From contig CANRNE010000018.1 of assembly GCA_947631925.1 (NCBI GenBank), forward strand, positions 1 to 43,019: a stretch of 43,019 nt of DNA. The letters are read 5' to 3'. Of the stretch, positions 32,148 through 41,683 are shown piece by piece (position 1 is the stretch's first letter; each line of letters opens with the position of its first letter). The DNA is from an uncultured Clostridia bacterium. GTDB taxonomy: Bacteria > Bacillota > Clostridia > Christensenellales > Borkfalkiaceae. The notes beneath the pieces are model-generated. The model made no database searches. It was not told where the DNA came from and saw only the letters and a program-made list of their open reading frames with translations. A program made the position numbers and the translations under genes.

Positions 32148-34289
32148 GCCTCCCGACCCGAACAGAATAGGGGGCAAAACGACCGTCTCGCCCGCCCGAC
32201 CCCGATAGTACGGCGTCACCGAATAGGTGTAAAGTTCGCCGCGGCGGCAGGAACTGTCCGAAATGACTTCACAATAATTCCCCTCGTAAATCGTGGCAAT
32301 CGTGCCGCGATTTTCTCTTTTTACGACGTAATCATAGTACTTTGTCTGACATAGTACTATGCTAACGCACCCATTTTTGACGAAAATGCGGGGTTTTTGC
32401 ACCGTGGGACGGGTAAAACGTGTCGAAGTCTCGGTGGGGGCCGCTCCCGCCTTGAAATACTCCTCGAAGCGCTCCTGCGGCGGAGAGGCGGGGTCCGCAA
32501 GCAGAAGTTTTTGCCTCTCTTCATACGCCTCCCTGTCGAGGGAGAGCCGCACGACGCCCTTCGGGATTTCCCGCTCCTCGGGCGCCCGTTCCCGATATAC
32601 CGTCTGCAAAAGTTCCTTTGCGAAGTTGGCGGGCAGTCCGCCCCCGCTCGCCGTGACAGGCTTTCCGGAGGCATTCCCCAGCCACACACCGACGACATCC
32701 TCCGCCGTGTAGGCGACGGTATACGCGTCGATGTTGCCGCCCCCCGCCTCCCCCGTCCCCGTCTTTGCCGAGACCGCAAAGGGGAGACAGGCGAGCCGCC
32801 TCGCCGTGCCCTCTTTGACTGCGCTCCTTAGCATATCCCCGACGAGAAAACACGTCTCTTCGGAGAAGACTCTCGCCTCGTTTTGCTGTTTTTCATAGAG
32901 AACGGCGCCGTGTTCGTCTGTAATTTTCGTGATGGCGCCCCCGCGGCAGTACGTCCCGCCCTTGGCGAGCGTCGCATATCCGTCCGCAAGCGCGCGGAGC
33001 GAAAAGCCTTTCTTCATGCCCCCGAGGGCGAGCGCGAGCGTCTTGTCGTCCTCTTCGACGTGCAGTCCCATTTTCGCCAAATAGTCGGCGCCGCGCCCTA
33101 TCCCGAGCGCTTCAAGCACTTTCACGGCGGGGATATTCACGCTGTGCGCGAGGGCGTACCGAGCGCTCATATATGTCCCCGTCGCGCCCCCGGCGTCCCG
33201 CGGGGAGTAGCCGCCGAAGTCCGTTTTCGCGTCGAGCAGGGGGGTGGCGGGCGAGAGGAGGTTCTCCTCGATGGCGGGCGCGTACACGAGAAGGGGCTTT
33301 ACGGTGGAGGCGGGCAGCCGTGCGATGTCGCCGCAGGTGGAGCGATACGCCTTTATCGCATTGCCGTCCGTCGAGCGCACGAGCACCGCAAGGTCGCTCT
33401 CCGCTTCCAGCGTCTCGCACATGCTTTGCAGTGTCAGGTCGCAGGCGGTGTACACTTTGAGCCCGCCGAGGGGACTGTCTCCCAGGATTTCCCCGAGTTC
33501 CTCATACACGAGGGCGAGGTAGCCGCATTCGCGTTTTTGCGGAGCCACGGGCAGCGGCTCCGATAACGCTTTCTCATATTCTTCCTCCGAAAGATACCCC
33601 TGCTCGCGCATACACTTCAGCACAAAATTTCGCCTCCCAAGGCATTTTTCCGCGTTTTTGAAGGGAGAAAAGTTGTTGGGAGAGCGGACGAGGGCGGCGA
33701 GCATTGCGCTCTCGGCGGGGGTGACTTCGGCGGGCGATTTCCCGAAATAGAAGTCGCTGGCGGCAGAGATTCCGAACGCGCTGTGCCCGAAGTAGATGGT
33801 GTTGAGGTAGCGCTCGAGGATTTGCTCCTTCGTGTATTTTTTCTCGAGCATGCGGGTAAGTTTGATCTCCTTCAGCTTGCGGGAGAGCGTCTTCTCCCCC
33901 GAAAGATGGGTGTTCTTGATGAGCTGTTGGGAGATGGTCGACGCCCCCTCGCGGAAAGAAAAACTTGCAAGATTTTTGAGCGCCGCCTTTCCCATGCGGA
34001 GAATGTCGAGCCCGTGATGGTCGAAAAACCGCTTGTCCTCGACGGCGACGAAGGCCTCGGGAAGGCTCTTTGCGACCGCCTGCATGGGGGCATCCTTCCT
34101 TGCCGCCGTCACCATCTCTTCGCCCGCCGCATCAAAGATTTGAAACCCTTCCGCCGCGGGCTCCAATTTTTCGGGGTCGAGGCGGACATTTGCCGTCACG
34201 GCAAAGTAGTAGCAGGCTGCAGTGAGGACCAACGCCGAGAGCAGTCCGAAGAGGACGGAAATTGCGACGAGAACTTTTTTCATCGGCAT
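32139..34289 (-). CDS. Class A penicillin-binding protein (transglycosylase/transpeptidase)
   Basis: A 716-residue bifunctional cell-wall synthase. One N-terminal membrane anchor (about 5-30); GT51 domain with catalytic E84 in V-E-D-K-R-F-F-D-H-H-G, G-A-S-T-I-S-Q-Q-L-I-K-N, and E-R-Y-L-N-T-I-Y-F-G; transpeptidase domain with S328-T-V-K, S383-V-N and K509-T-G. The last ~90 residues look like a fibronectin III-type module. The symmetric repeat element at 32333-32361 lies in the codons for that tail (S-I-V-L-C-Q-T-K-Y-Y-D) without breaking the frame. Start at the ATG after GGGAAGAATACTA; a longer frame to 34457 runs through the sirtuin promoter. Confidence 0.93.
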   Translation of the reverse strand: MPMKKVLVAISVLFGLLSALVLTAACYYFAVTANVRLDPEKLEPAAEGFQIFDAAGEEMVTAARKDAPMQAVAKSLPEAFVAVEDKRFFDHHGLDILRMGKAALKNLASFSFREGASTISQQLIKNTHLSGEKTLSRKLKEIKLTRMLEKKYTKEQILERYLNTIYFGHSAFGISAASDFYFGKSPAEVTPAESAMLAALVRSPNNFSPFKNAEKCLGRRNFVLKCMREQGYLSEEEYEKALSEPLPVAPQKRECGYLALVYEELGEILGDSPLGGLKVYTACDLTLQSMCETLEAESDLAVLVRSTDGNAIKAYRSTCGDIARLPASTVKPLLVYAPAIEENLLSPATPLLDAKTDFGGYSPRDAGGATGTYMSARYALAHSVNIPAVKVLEALGIGRGADYLAKMGLHVEEDDKTLALALGGMKKGFSLRALADGYATLAKGGTYCRGGAITKITDEHGAVLYEKQQNEARVFSEETCFLVGDMLRSAVKEGTARRLACLPFAVSAKTGTGEAGGGNIDAYTVAYTAEDVVGVWLGNASGKPVTASGGGLPANFAKELLQTVYRERAPEEREIPKGVVRLSLDREAYEERQKLLLADPASPPQERFEEYFKAGAAPTETSTRFTRPTVQKPRIFVKNGCVSIVLCQTKYYDYVVKRENRGTIATIYEGNYCEVISDSSCRRGELYTYSVTPYYRGRAGETVVLPPILFGSGGSE
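32333..32361. repeat. Symmetric element, copy 3 (inside PBP gene)
   Basis: Outer arms CATAGTAC (32333-32340) and GTACTATG (32354-32361) flank TTTGTC-T-GACATA. Read on the minus strand it contains AGTACTATGTCAGACA, shared with the thrS-leader and miaA copies. This is the most symmetric copy: one mismatched pair over 29 bases. Confidence 0.9.
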
Positions 34290-34338
34290 TAGTATTCTTC
34301 CCGCGCAAAAAAATTTTCCTCCGCCGCAATGACTTTTG

Positions 34339-34367
34339 TTGAAAAAACCAACCGAGTATGATATAAT
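34339..34367 (+). promoter_or_regulatory. Sigma-A promoter of sirtuin-miaB-mutSL-miaA
   Basis: TTGAAA (34339-34344), 17 bases, TATAAT (34362-34367). The start codon is only 19 bases after the -10 box, with an in-frame GTG ten bases after it, leaving no room for a ribosome site. Confidence 0.88.
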
Positions 34368-34386
34368 AGAAAGCAGTGTGATTATC

Positions 34387-35097
34387 ATGAACAAATTAAG
34401 TGAGTATTTGAGAAATTCATCGCGGGCCGTCTTCTTCGGCGGCGCGGGGGTATCCACCGAGAGCGGAATCCCCGATTTTCGCTCCGAGGACGGGCTCTAT
34501 CGCCAAAAATACGACGTTTCCCCCGAGGAGATGCTCTCCGCGGACTATTTTTACAGCCACACGGCGCAGTTTTACGACTTTTACCGCGACAAGATGCTTG
34601 CCCTTTGGGCAAAGCCCAATGCCGCCCACAAAAAGCTCGCCGCCCTCGAAGAGACGGGGAAACTCTCCGCCGTCGTCACGCAGAACATCGACGGATTGCA
34701 TCAGGCCGCGGGCAGCAAAAAGGTCTTCGAACTGCACGGCAGTGTGCACAGGAACCACTGCCTGCAATGCGGAAAGGGGTATTCCGCCCAATTTATTCTC
34801 TCCTCGAAGGGGGTCCCGCACTGCACCTGCGGAGGGGTGATAAAGCCCGACGTCGTACTCTATGGGGAGCCGCTCGACGAAGAGACGGTGGAGGGCGCCG
34901 TGAAGGCCATCTCGCGGGCAGACCTTCTCATCGTCGCGGGGACCTCGCTCACCGTCTGGCCCGCCGCAGGCTTTGTGGAGTACTTCCGCGGGGACAACCT
35001 CGTGCTCATCAACCGCACGCCCACCCCCCTCGACAGCCGCTGCTCCTTGGTTCTTCGCGGCAAAGTGGGGGAAATCTTTTCCGAGGTGGAAGTATGA
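34387..35097 (+). CDS. NAD-dependent protein deacylase, sirtuin family
   Basis: A 236-residue Sir2/CobB-type enzyme removing acyl groups from lysines using NAD. G-A-G-V-S-T-E-S-G-I-P-D-F-R (19-32), Q-N-I-D (99-102), catalytic H117 in E-L-H-G-S, zinc cysteines C125, C128, C146, C148, and G-T-S-L-T-V near the end. The start could be ATG 34387 or GTG 34378; neither has an SD. It overlaps miaB by ATGA and heads a tRNA-modification and mismatch-repair run. Confidence 0.92.
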   Translation: MNKLSEYLRNSSRAVFFGGAGVSTESGIPDFRSEDGLYRQKYDVSPEEMLSADYFYSHTAQFYDFYRDKMLALWAKPNAAHKKLAALEETGKLSAVVTQNIDGLHQAAGSKKVFELHGSVHRNHCLQCGKGYSAQFILSSKGVPHCTCGGVIKPDVVLYGEPLDEETVEGAVKAISRADLLIVAGTSLTVWPAAGFVEYFRGDNLVLINRTPTPLDSRCSLVLRGKVGEIFSEVEV

Positions 35098-36395
35098 AAT
35101 ACCACATTGTCACCTACGGGTGCCAGATGAATCTGCATGAATCCGAGAAAATCGCGGGCATCTTGAAGACGGTCGGCTATACGGACCCCGCTCCCCTCGA
35201 GGAGGCGGACATCATCGTCTTCAACACCTGCTGTATCCGGGAGAATGCCGAAAATCACGCCTTCGGCAACATCGGCGCCCTCAAGAAGCTCAAGCGCGAG
35301 AAGAGGGGACTTCTCATCGCCGTCGGCGGCTGTATGGTGCAGGAGGCGGGCAAGGCGGAGGCGCTCAGGAAGAAGTTTCCCTTCATCGACATCTTTTTCG
35401 GCACGCACAACCTCGCCGAGCTCGGCTCCCTCATCGAGAAGAAACGGGCGCAGAAAAAGTACGTCCTCTCCCTGCTCGAAGAGCGCAAGGAGACGGAGGA
35501 CGGCGTCGTACCCGTAAGGACGAGCTATCCCAACGCTTGGGTGAACATCACCTACGGGTGCAACAACTTCTGCTCGTACTGCATCGTGCCCTATGTGCGC
35601 GGACGGGAGCGCTCCCGCCTGCCCGAGGACATCCTGCGCGAGGTGGAGGCGCTCGCCAAAGAGGGCTATAAAGAGATTACCCTGCTCGGGCAGAATGTGG
35701 ACAGCTATAAAAGCGGCGATTGGGATTTTCCCCGCCTGCTCGACGCCGTCGCGCGCATCGAAGGGGACTTCCGCGTCCGCTTCATGACCTCCCATCCCAA
35801 GGACTTTTCCGAGGCGCTCGTCGCCGTCATGAAAGCGCACAAAAAGATTTGCAAGCATCTGCATCTTCCCGTGCAGTCGGGCAACAACCGCATTCTCTCC
35901 CTCATGAACAGGCGGTATACGAGGGAGAAGTACCTCGAGGACCTCGCCCTTCTTCGGCGGGAAATCCCCGACTGCGAGGTGACGACCGACCTCATCGTCG
36001 CCTTCCCGACGGAGACGGAGGAGGAGTTCGAAGACACCATCTCCCTCGTCGAAGAGGCGGACTTTTCCTCGGCGTTCACCTTCATCTTCTCCCCGCGCAC
36101 GGGGACGAGGGCGGCGGCCATGGAGGGAAGGATTTCGGACGAGGTCGCAAAGGACCGCATCACCCGACTCGTCGCCTGCGTCAACGAGAAGACGCGGCAG
36201 AAGAGCGCAAAGTATGTGGGAAAGACCGTCGTCATCCTCTGCGAGGATTTCGATGAGAAAAAACAGCTCTACATGGGCAGGGACGAGTACGGCAGAATGG
36301 GGTATTTCCCCTCGGACAGGGACCGCATCGGCGAGTTCGTGTCCATCACGATAACAGAGGCCAACGGCATTTCCCTGTACGGCAGGGCAGAATAA
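35094..36395 (+). CDS. miaB: tRNA-2-methylthio-N6-dimethylallyladenosine synthase
   Basis: A 433-residue radical SAM methylthiotransferase. UPF0004 domain with cluster cysteines C10, C46, C80; radical SAM motif C156-x3-C160-x2-C163; F-M-T-S-H-P-K-D-F, L-H-L-P-V-Q-S-G-N-N and a C-terminal TRAM domain. It acts on A37 of tRNA after MiaA, whose gene is three genes downstream. ATG overlaps the sirtuin stop; GAGGTGG site. Confidence 0.96.
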   Translation: MKYHIVTYGCQMNLHESEKIAGILKTVGYTDPAPLEEADIIVFNTCCIRENAENHAFGNIGALKKLKREKRGLLIAVGGCMVQEAGKAEALRKKFPFIDIFFGTHNLAELGSLIEKKRAQKKYVLSLLEERKETEDGVVPVRTSYPNAWVNITYGCNNFCSYCIVPYVRGRERSRLPEDILREVEALAKEGYKEITLLGQNVDSYKSGDWDFPRLLDAVARIEGDFRVRFMTSHPKDFSEALVAVMKAHKKICKHLHLPVQSGNNRILSLMNRRYTREKYLEDLALLRREIPDCEVTTDLIVAFPTETEEEFEDTISLVEEADFSSAFTFIFSPRTGTRAAAMEGRISDEVAKDRITRLVACVNEKTRQKSAKYVGKTVVILCEDFDEKKQLYMGRDEYGRMGYFPSDRDRIGEFVSITITEANGISLYGRAE

Positions 36396-36411
36396 CAAAG
36401 GAGGAGGGGCT

Positions 36412-38958
36412 ATGGGTCTGTCTCCGATGATGCTGCACTGGCAGCAGGTAAAGGAAAAATACAAGGATTGCATCGTGTTCTACCGTCTCGGGGACTTTTA
36501 CGAGATGTTCTTCGACGATGCCGTAAAGGCGAGCGCCATTCTCGACCTCACCTTGACGGGCCGCGACTGCGGCCTCAAGGACCGTGCGCCCATGTGCGGC
36601 GTTCCCTACCATGCGGCGGATATCTATATCCAGAAGCTCGTGGAAGCGGGCGAGCGCGTCGCCGTCTGCGAACAACTCTCCGACCCCAAGGAGGGGAAGG
36701 GGATGGTGGACCGCGACGTCATTCGGGTCGTCTCCGCGGGGACGGTCATCGAGGACAACCTGCTCGACGCCGCAAAGAACAACTTCATCGCCTGCGCCTG
36801 CAAGACGGACGCGGGGTACGCCCTCGCGCGCTGTGACATCACGACGGGAGAATTTGCCGTCTCGGAGGAGGAAAATTGCGAAAAGATTCTCTCCGACCTC
36901 GTCAACCTCTCCGTCGCCGAAGTCATCACCAACGACGTCTTTTTGCTTGAATCCAAGCAATATCCCGACGAAGTGAGAAGGCTCCCCGCCTTTTCCTGCT
37001 ATCTCCCGTGGGCATTCAAGGCGCCGCAGACGGAGAAGACGCTCGAAGGGCAGTTCAACGCATCCGTCGAGGCGCTCGGGCTCAAGGGGCACGATGCGGC
37101 AATCTCCGCCGCGGGCGCGCTCATCGAATTCCTCAAGGAGACGCAAAAGCGCGCGCTTTCGCAGATCAATTCCGTCCGATACCTCGACGGGAGCGGCTAC
37201 ATGTCCCTCGACCCCGCGGCGCTCCGCAACCTCGAGATTCTCAAAAACAACGCCGAGGGGAAGAAGTACGGCTCCCTTTTGTGGCTTGTCGACAAGACCA
37301 AGACGGGAATGGGGGCAAGACGGCTCGCCGCCATGCTCACCCGCCCGCTCATGGACAAGGCAAAGATAGATGCCCGCCTCGACGCCGTGGACGAACTCAC
37401 CCGCGCCACCGTCGTGCGCATGGGGCTCACCGACATGCTCTCGGGCGTAAAGGACATCGAACGGCTCGCGGGGCGCATCTCCAACGGCAATTTGCAGCCC
37501 GCGGACTGCCTCGCGCTCTCCGCATCCCTTGCCGTCGTCCCCAATCTCAAATTTCAACTCGCGGGATTTTCCTCCGCCCTCCTCAAGGAGATTGCGGGCG
37601 ACCTCGTCGACACCAAGCAGGTGTGCGACCTCATCGACCGCGCCATCGACCCGCGCGCCACGACTCTCAAAGAGGGGAACTACATCCGTGCGCGGTACAG
37701 CGAACAGCTCGACGAACTGCGGGAGACCAAGGCGCACGCCTCCTCCCTTCTCACCAAACTCGAGGCGCGGGAACGCGAGGCCACGGGCATTCGCAACCTT
37801 CGGGTGGGCTACAACCGCGTGTTCGGCTACTACATCGAGGTGAGCAATTCCTTCCGCGACCGCGTCCCGTACAACTACACCCGCAAGCAGACGCTGACGA
37901 ACGGGGAACGCTACACCTGCGACGAGCTCAAATCCCTTGAGCGCAAAATTTTGGGCAGCGACGACGAGGCGGAGCGCCTGCAGGAGCTCCTCTACGGGGA
38001 ACTCAAGGACATTCTCGAGAAGAACATTCCCGTCTTCCAGCGCATCGCCGCCGCAGTCGCGCTCCTCGACTGCTTCGTCTCCCTCGCCACGGTCGCCAAG
38101 GAGAACAAGTACTGCCGCCCCGTCATCAAGGAGGAGGGCGACCTCGTCATCGCCGAGGGAAGACACCCCGTCGTCGAGGCGATTTCCAAGGAGCGCTTCG
38201 TCCCCAACGACTGCCTCTTGGACGGCGGCGAGAACCGCACGATGGTCATCACCGGTCCCAACATGGCGGGCAAATCCACCTACCTTCGCCAAATCGCCCT
38301 CATCGTGTTCATGGCGCAGGTGGGAAGTTTCGTCCCCGCAAAATCGGCGGAAATCCCCCTCGTGGACAAAATCTTCACCCGAATCGGCGCCAGCGACAAC
38401 CTCATCCTCGACAAGAGCACCTTCATGGTGGAGATGACCGAAGTCGCCGACATTCTCCGCAACGCCACCCCGCGCAGTCTCCTCATTCTCGACGAAGTCG
38501 GGCGGGGGACCTCCACCTACGACGGACTGTCCATCGCGTGGTCGGTCATCGAATATCTCACCGAGCGCATCAGGGCAAAGACGTTATTTGCCACCCACTA
38601 CCACGAGCTCACCGAGCTCGAGGGCAAACTCGACGGGGTGAAAAATTATAAAATCAGCGTGCGGGAGATTGGCGGGAGCATCGTGTTCCTCCGCAAAATC
38701 GTCCGCGGCGGCGCCTCGAAAAGTTTCGGCGTGGAAGTTGCTTCCCTCGCCGGCGTTCCCGACGACGTCACCTCCCGCGCCAAGTCCATTCTCAAGATGC
38801 TCGAAAAGACGGAAAACAGGCGCATCACCGAGACGGAGACCGTGGAGGAAGAGGAGGGCTTCGACTTCGAAGGAGAACTTCGGGACCTCGACGTCAATGC
38901 CCTCACGCCCATGCAGGCGCTCGCCATTCTCGCAGAGTGGAAGGAGAAGTGCAAGTGA
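36412..38958 (+). CDS. mutS: DNA mismatch repair protein MutS
   Basis: An 848-residue mismatch sensor and ATPase. Mismatch-binding domain with G-D-F-Y-E-M-F-F (Phe-x-Glu, about 24-31), core and clamp domains, and the ABC-type ATPase with Walker A G-P-N-M-A-G-K-S-T (about 615-623), Walker B L-L-I-L-D-E-V-G-R-G-T and A-T-H-Y-H-E-L. Strong AGGAGGAGGGGCT site. GTGA overlap with mutL. Confidence 0.97.
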   Translation: MGLSPMMLHWQQVKEKYKDCIVFYRLGDFYEMFFDDAVKASAILDLTLTGRDCGLKDRAPMCGVPYHAADIYIQKLVEAGERVAVCEQLSDPKEGKGMVDRDVIRVVSAGTVIEDNLLDAAKNNFIACACKTDAGYALARCDITTGEFAVSEEENCEKILSDLVNLSVAEVITNDVFLLESKQYPDEVRRLPAFSCYLPWAFKAPQTEKTLEGQFNASVEALGLKGHDAAISAAGALIEFLKETQKRALSQINSVRYLDGSGYMSLDPAALRNLEILKNNAEGKKYGSLLWLVDKTKTGMGARRLAAMLTRPLMDKAKIDARLDAVDELTRATVVRMGLTDMLSGVKDIERLAGRISNGNLQPADCLALSASLAVVPNLKFQLAGFSSALLKEIAGDLVDTKQVCDLIDRAIDPRATTLKEGNYIRARYSEQLDELRETKAHASSLLTKLEAREREATGIRNLRVGYNRVFGYYIEVSNSFRDRVPYNYTRKQTLTNGERYTCDELKSLERKILGSDDEAERLQELLYGELKDILEKNIPVFQRIAAAVALLDCFVSLATVAKENKYCRPVIKEEGDLVIAEGRHPVVEAISKERFVPNDCLLDGGENRTMVITGPNMAGKSTYLRQIALIVFMAQVGSFVPAKSAEIPLVDKIFTRIGASDNLILDKSTFMVEMTEVADILRNATPRSLLILDEVGRGTSTYDGLSIAWSVIEYLTERIRAKTLFATHYHELTELEGKLDGVKNYKISVREIGGSIVFLRKIVRGGASKSFGVEVASLAGVPDDVTSRAKSILKMLEKTENRRITETETVEEEEGFDFEGELRDLDVNALTPMQALAILAEWKEKCK

Positions 38959-40778
38959 AAATCAACATTCTGACAGCGGATATCTACAACCAGATTGCGG
39001 CGGGGGAAGTCGTCGACCGTCCCTACTCCGTCATCAAAGAACTCGTCGAAAACGCCCTCGATGCGGGAGCGAGCGAGGTGATTGTGGAGGTGGAGGGCGG
39101 CGGCAAGTCCCTCATCCGCGTCCATGACAACGGCTGCGGCATCGAGCGGGAGGACCTTGCGAACGCTTATCATCCCCACGCGACGAGCAAACTCGCCCGC
39201 GCCGAGGACCTCTTCGGCGTGACGACGCTCGGATTCCGCGGGGAAGCGCTCGCCTCCATCGCCTCCGTCTCCGAGATGAACATCGTCTCAAGGGTGGAGG
39301 GGAAGGACGCCTTCTCGCTCGCCTGCAACTTCGGCACCCTCGAAAAAGTTCTCCCCGCCGCGGGGGCACAGGGCACCGAAGTCACCGTAAAAAATCTCTT
39401 CGCCAACACGCCCGCCCGCCTCAAATTCCTCAAATCGGACGCGCAGGAGGAGGCAGATGCCGCCAACATGATGGCGCGCTTCATTCTCTCCCGTCCCGCC
39501 GTCTCCTTTACCTTCTCCGTGGGCGGAAAGGTGAAATATCGCTCCTTCGGCGACGGACTCTCTGCCGCCGTCTCCGCCGTCTACGGCGCTTCTATCCTTG
39601 ACCAGCTCTATGAAATCGACGCCGACAAGCATGGGATACGGCTGTACGGCTTTGTGGGCGGCCGCAACTATTCCAAGCCCAACCGCACCTATCAGAGCCT
39701 CTTCGTCAACGGGAGATACATCGTCAATCAGACGGTCTCCGCCGCGGTCTCCAACGCCTACGCGGGGTATCTCATGAAGCGGCAATATCCCTTCTACGTG
39801 CTCTTTTTGGACGTCCCGCCCGAGATTGTCGACGTCAACGTCCATCCCAACAAGGCGGACGTGCGCTTTGCCGACAACCAGATTATCTACGGAACGGTGT
39901 ATTCCGTCGTCTCGAGCGTGCTCGACGGCAACTCCCGCGCGCTCGAATATCTCGTCGGCGCCGCGCCCAAACAGTCCGAAGCGCCCAAGCCCGTTCAGCT
40001 CCCGATGACGTATGCCGAGGCCAAGAAGGAACTCGCCTTCGACATTCCTCCCGTCACGGGGAAGGGGACCATCGTCTCCTCCCGTCCCGCGGAGCCGTTG
40101 ACGCTCTCCGTCCACGCGCCCAAGCCCAAGGAGGACTACTTCGAGGAGAACAAGCGCTTCCTCGCCGAACAGGAGAAGAAGGCGCGCCAACAGCGGGTGG
40201 AGCCCGAAACGCTTGTCTTCAAGGGCGACCTCTTCCGCACCTATCTCTTCTATGAATGCGGGGACGACGCCTACATCATCGACCAGCATGCCGCCCACGA
40301 GCGTCTTCTCTATGACAAGCTCACCGCCGAAATCGAGACCAAATCGGTGGCGGTTCAGCAGATGCTCGTCCCGTTTTCCCTCACGGTGACCCCGTCCGAA
40401 TACCTCTTTTTGGAGAAAAATTTCGGAATTTTGCGGGAAATCGGCTTTGAAATCGAAGAATTCGGGCAAAATTCCGTGAAAGTTTCGGCGGTCCCGTCCA
40501 TTCTCATGGACATCAATCTCTCTGCCTTCTTTGCCGAAGTTCTCACCTCGCTCGAGACCTTGCGCGCCGTGCGCCTTTCCGACATTCTCAAGGACAAGCT
40601 CGCCACGAGCGCCTGCAAAGCCGCCGTCAAGGGGGGAGAACAGCTCACCGAACAGGAGGCGCGCGCCCTCATCGCCCGCATGGACGGGGATATGGGGCTG
40701 AAATGCCCGCACGGTCGCCCCGTCTGCGTGCACATCCGCAAGAGCGAAATGGACAAGCTCTTCAAACGCATCGTATGA
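38955..40778 (+). CDS. mutL: DNA mismatch repair protein MutL
   Basis: A 607-residue MutL. GHKL ATPase domain with I-A-A-G-E-V-V-D-R-P, E-L-V-E-N-A-L-D-A-G-A, D-N-G-C-G-I and T-L-G-F-R-G-E-A-L-A-S-I; a charged linker; and a C-terminal dimerisation/endonuclease domain with D-Q-H-A-A-H-E-R, A-C-K-A-A-V-K and C-P-H-G-R-P, the motifs of nicking MutL proteins that work without MutH. GTG start in the mutS stop overlap, AAGGAG site within mutS. Confidence 0.96.
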   Translation: MKINILTADIYNQIAAGEVVDRPYSVIKELVENALDAGASEVIVEVEGGGKSLIRVHDNGCGIEREDLANAYHPHATSKLARAEDLFGVTTLGFRGEALASIASVSEMNIVSRVEGKDAFSLACNFGTLEKVLPAAGAQGTEVTVKNLFANTPARLKFLKSDAQEEADAANMMARFILSRPAVSFTFSVGGKVKYRSFGDGLSAAVSAVYGASILDQLYEIDADKHGIRLYGFVGGRNYSKPNRTYQSLFVNGRYIVNQTVSAAVSNAYAGYLMKRQYPFYVLFLDVPPEIVDVNVHPNKADVRFADNQIIYGTVYSVVSSVLDGNSRALEYLVGAAPKQSEAPKPVQLPMTYAEAKKELAFDIPPVTGKGTIVSSRPAEPLTLSVHAPKPKEDYFEENKRFLAEQEKKARQQRVEPETLVFKGDLFRTYLFYECGDDAYIIDQHAAHERLLYDKLTAEIETKSVAVQQMLVPFSLTVTPSEYLFLEKNFGILREIGFEIEEFGQNSVKVSAVPSILMDINLSAFFAEVLTSLETLRAVRLSDILKDKLATSACKAAVKGGEQLTEQEARALIARMDGDMGLKCPHGRPVCVHIRKSEMDKLFKRIV

Positions 40779-41683
40779 AAAAACTGCTCGTCATCTGCGG
40801 GCCCACCGCCTCGGGGAAGACTGCGCTCGCCGTCGCCTGCGCCAAAAGACTCGGCGGGGAAGTCGTCTCCGCGGACGCCTATCTCGTCTATCGCGGGCTG
40901 AATATCGGCACGGCAAAGCCCACCGAAGCGGAAATGGGGGGCATTCCGCACCATCTCATCGACGTCATCGACCTGCGGGAAACTTTCTCCGCGAGCGACT
41001 ACGTCCGTCTTGCGACTGCGGCGATTGAGGACATCTTCTCCCGCGGAAAAGTCCCCGTGCTCTGCGGCGGGACGGGGTTTTATTTGAGCGGCGTGCTCTT
41101 CGACAGCCCCTACGGCGGCGCGGCGGGAAGCGACGAAGTGCGAAAAAAGTACGCCGAACTTTCAGAGAAAGAGGGCAGGGACGCCCTGCACGCCCGCCTT
41201 GCGGAGGTCGACCCCGAAAGCGCCGCGGTGCTCCATCCCAACGACGTCAAGCGGGTAATCCGCGCGCTCGAGATTTTCGAACTCACGGGGAAGAAGCGCT
41301 CCGACATGCACGGCGGGGGGAAGAGATATGACTACGAGGCGTTCGCCGTAAATTTCCCCCGCGAGGAGCTGTACCGCCGTATCGACGCGCGCACGCAGAA
41401 GATGCTCGAAGAGGGACTCATCGAAGAAGTCGAAAGGCTTCTTTCGGGCGGCGTTCCCGAAAATGCCCAAAGCATGCAGGCGATTGGCTACAAAGAGGTG
41501 GTCGAAAGTTTGAAAAACGGGCTTAATTTAAGTACTATGTCAGACATAATATCAAAAAATACCCGCAATTATGCCAAGCGGCAGCTGACTTTTTTCAAAA
41601 AACTGCCGAATTTGCATTGGTTGGCGCCCAAGGACATCGAGGCGTGTGCGGAGGAGGTTTGTTTGCAATATGACGGTAGATGA
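40775..41683 (+). CDS. miaA: tRNA dimethylallyltransferase
   Basis: A 302-residue enzyme that prenylates A37 of tRNAs reading U-starting codons, giving the substrate of MiaB. P-loop G-P-T-A-S-G-K-T (9-16), G-T-A-K-P, P-H-H-L-I-D-V-I-D, G-G-T-G-F-Y, D-V-K-R-V-I-R-A-L-E, and N-T-R-N-Y-A-K-R-Q-L-T-F-F. The normally conserved S-A-D-S-M-Q motif reads S-A-D-A-Y-L. The repeat element at 41531-41550 encodes S-T-M-S-D-I-I between G-Y-K-E-V-V and N-T-R without a length change. ATGA overlap with mutL. Confidence 0.94.
   Translation: MKKLLVICGPTASGKTALAVACAKRLGGEVVSADAYLVYRGLNIGTAKPTEAEMGGIPHHLIDVIDLRETFSASDYVRLATAAIEDIFSRGKVPVLCGGTGFYLSGVLFDSPYGGAAGSDEVRKKYAELSEKEGRDALHARLAEVDPESAAVLHPNDVKRVIRALEIFELTGKKRSDMHGGGKRYDYEAFAVNFPREELYRRIDARTQKMLEEGLIEEVERLLSGGVPENAQSMQAIGYKEVVESLKNGLNLSTMSDIISKNTRNYAKRQLTFFKKLPNLHWLAPKDIEACAEEVCLQYDGR
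41531..41550. repeat. Symmetric element, copy 2 (inside miaA)
   Basis: AGTACTATGTCAGACATAAT, identical over 20 bases to 10357-10376 in the thrS leader. It sits in an AT-rich patch within an otherwise GC-rich gene. Confidence 0.92.

Noticed and set aside
34339-34457. N-terminal extension of the PBP to 34457
   Set aside because: It would run through the sirtuin promoter, lacks a ribosome site, and the anchor sequence starts at 34289.
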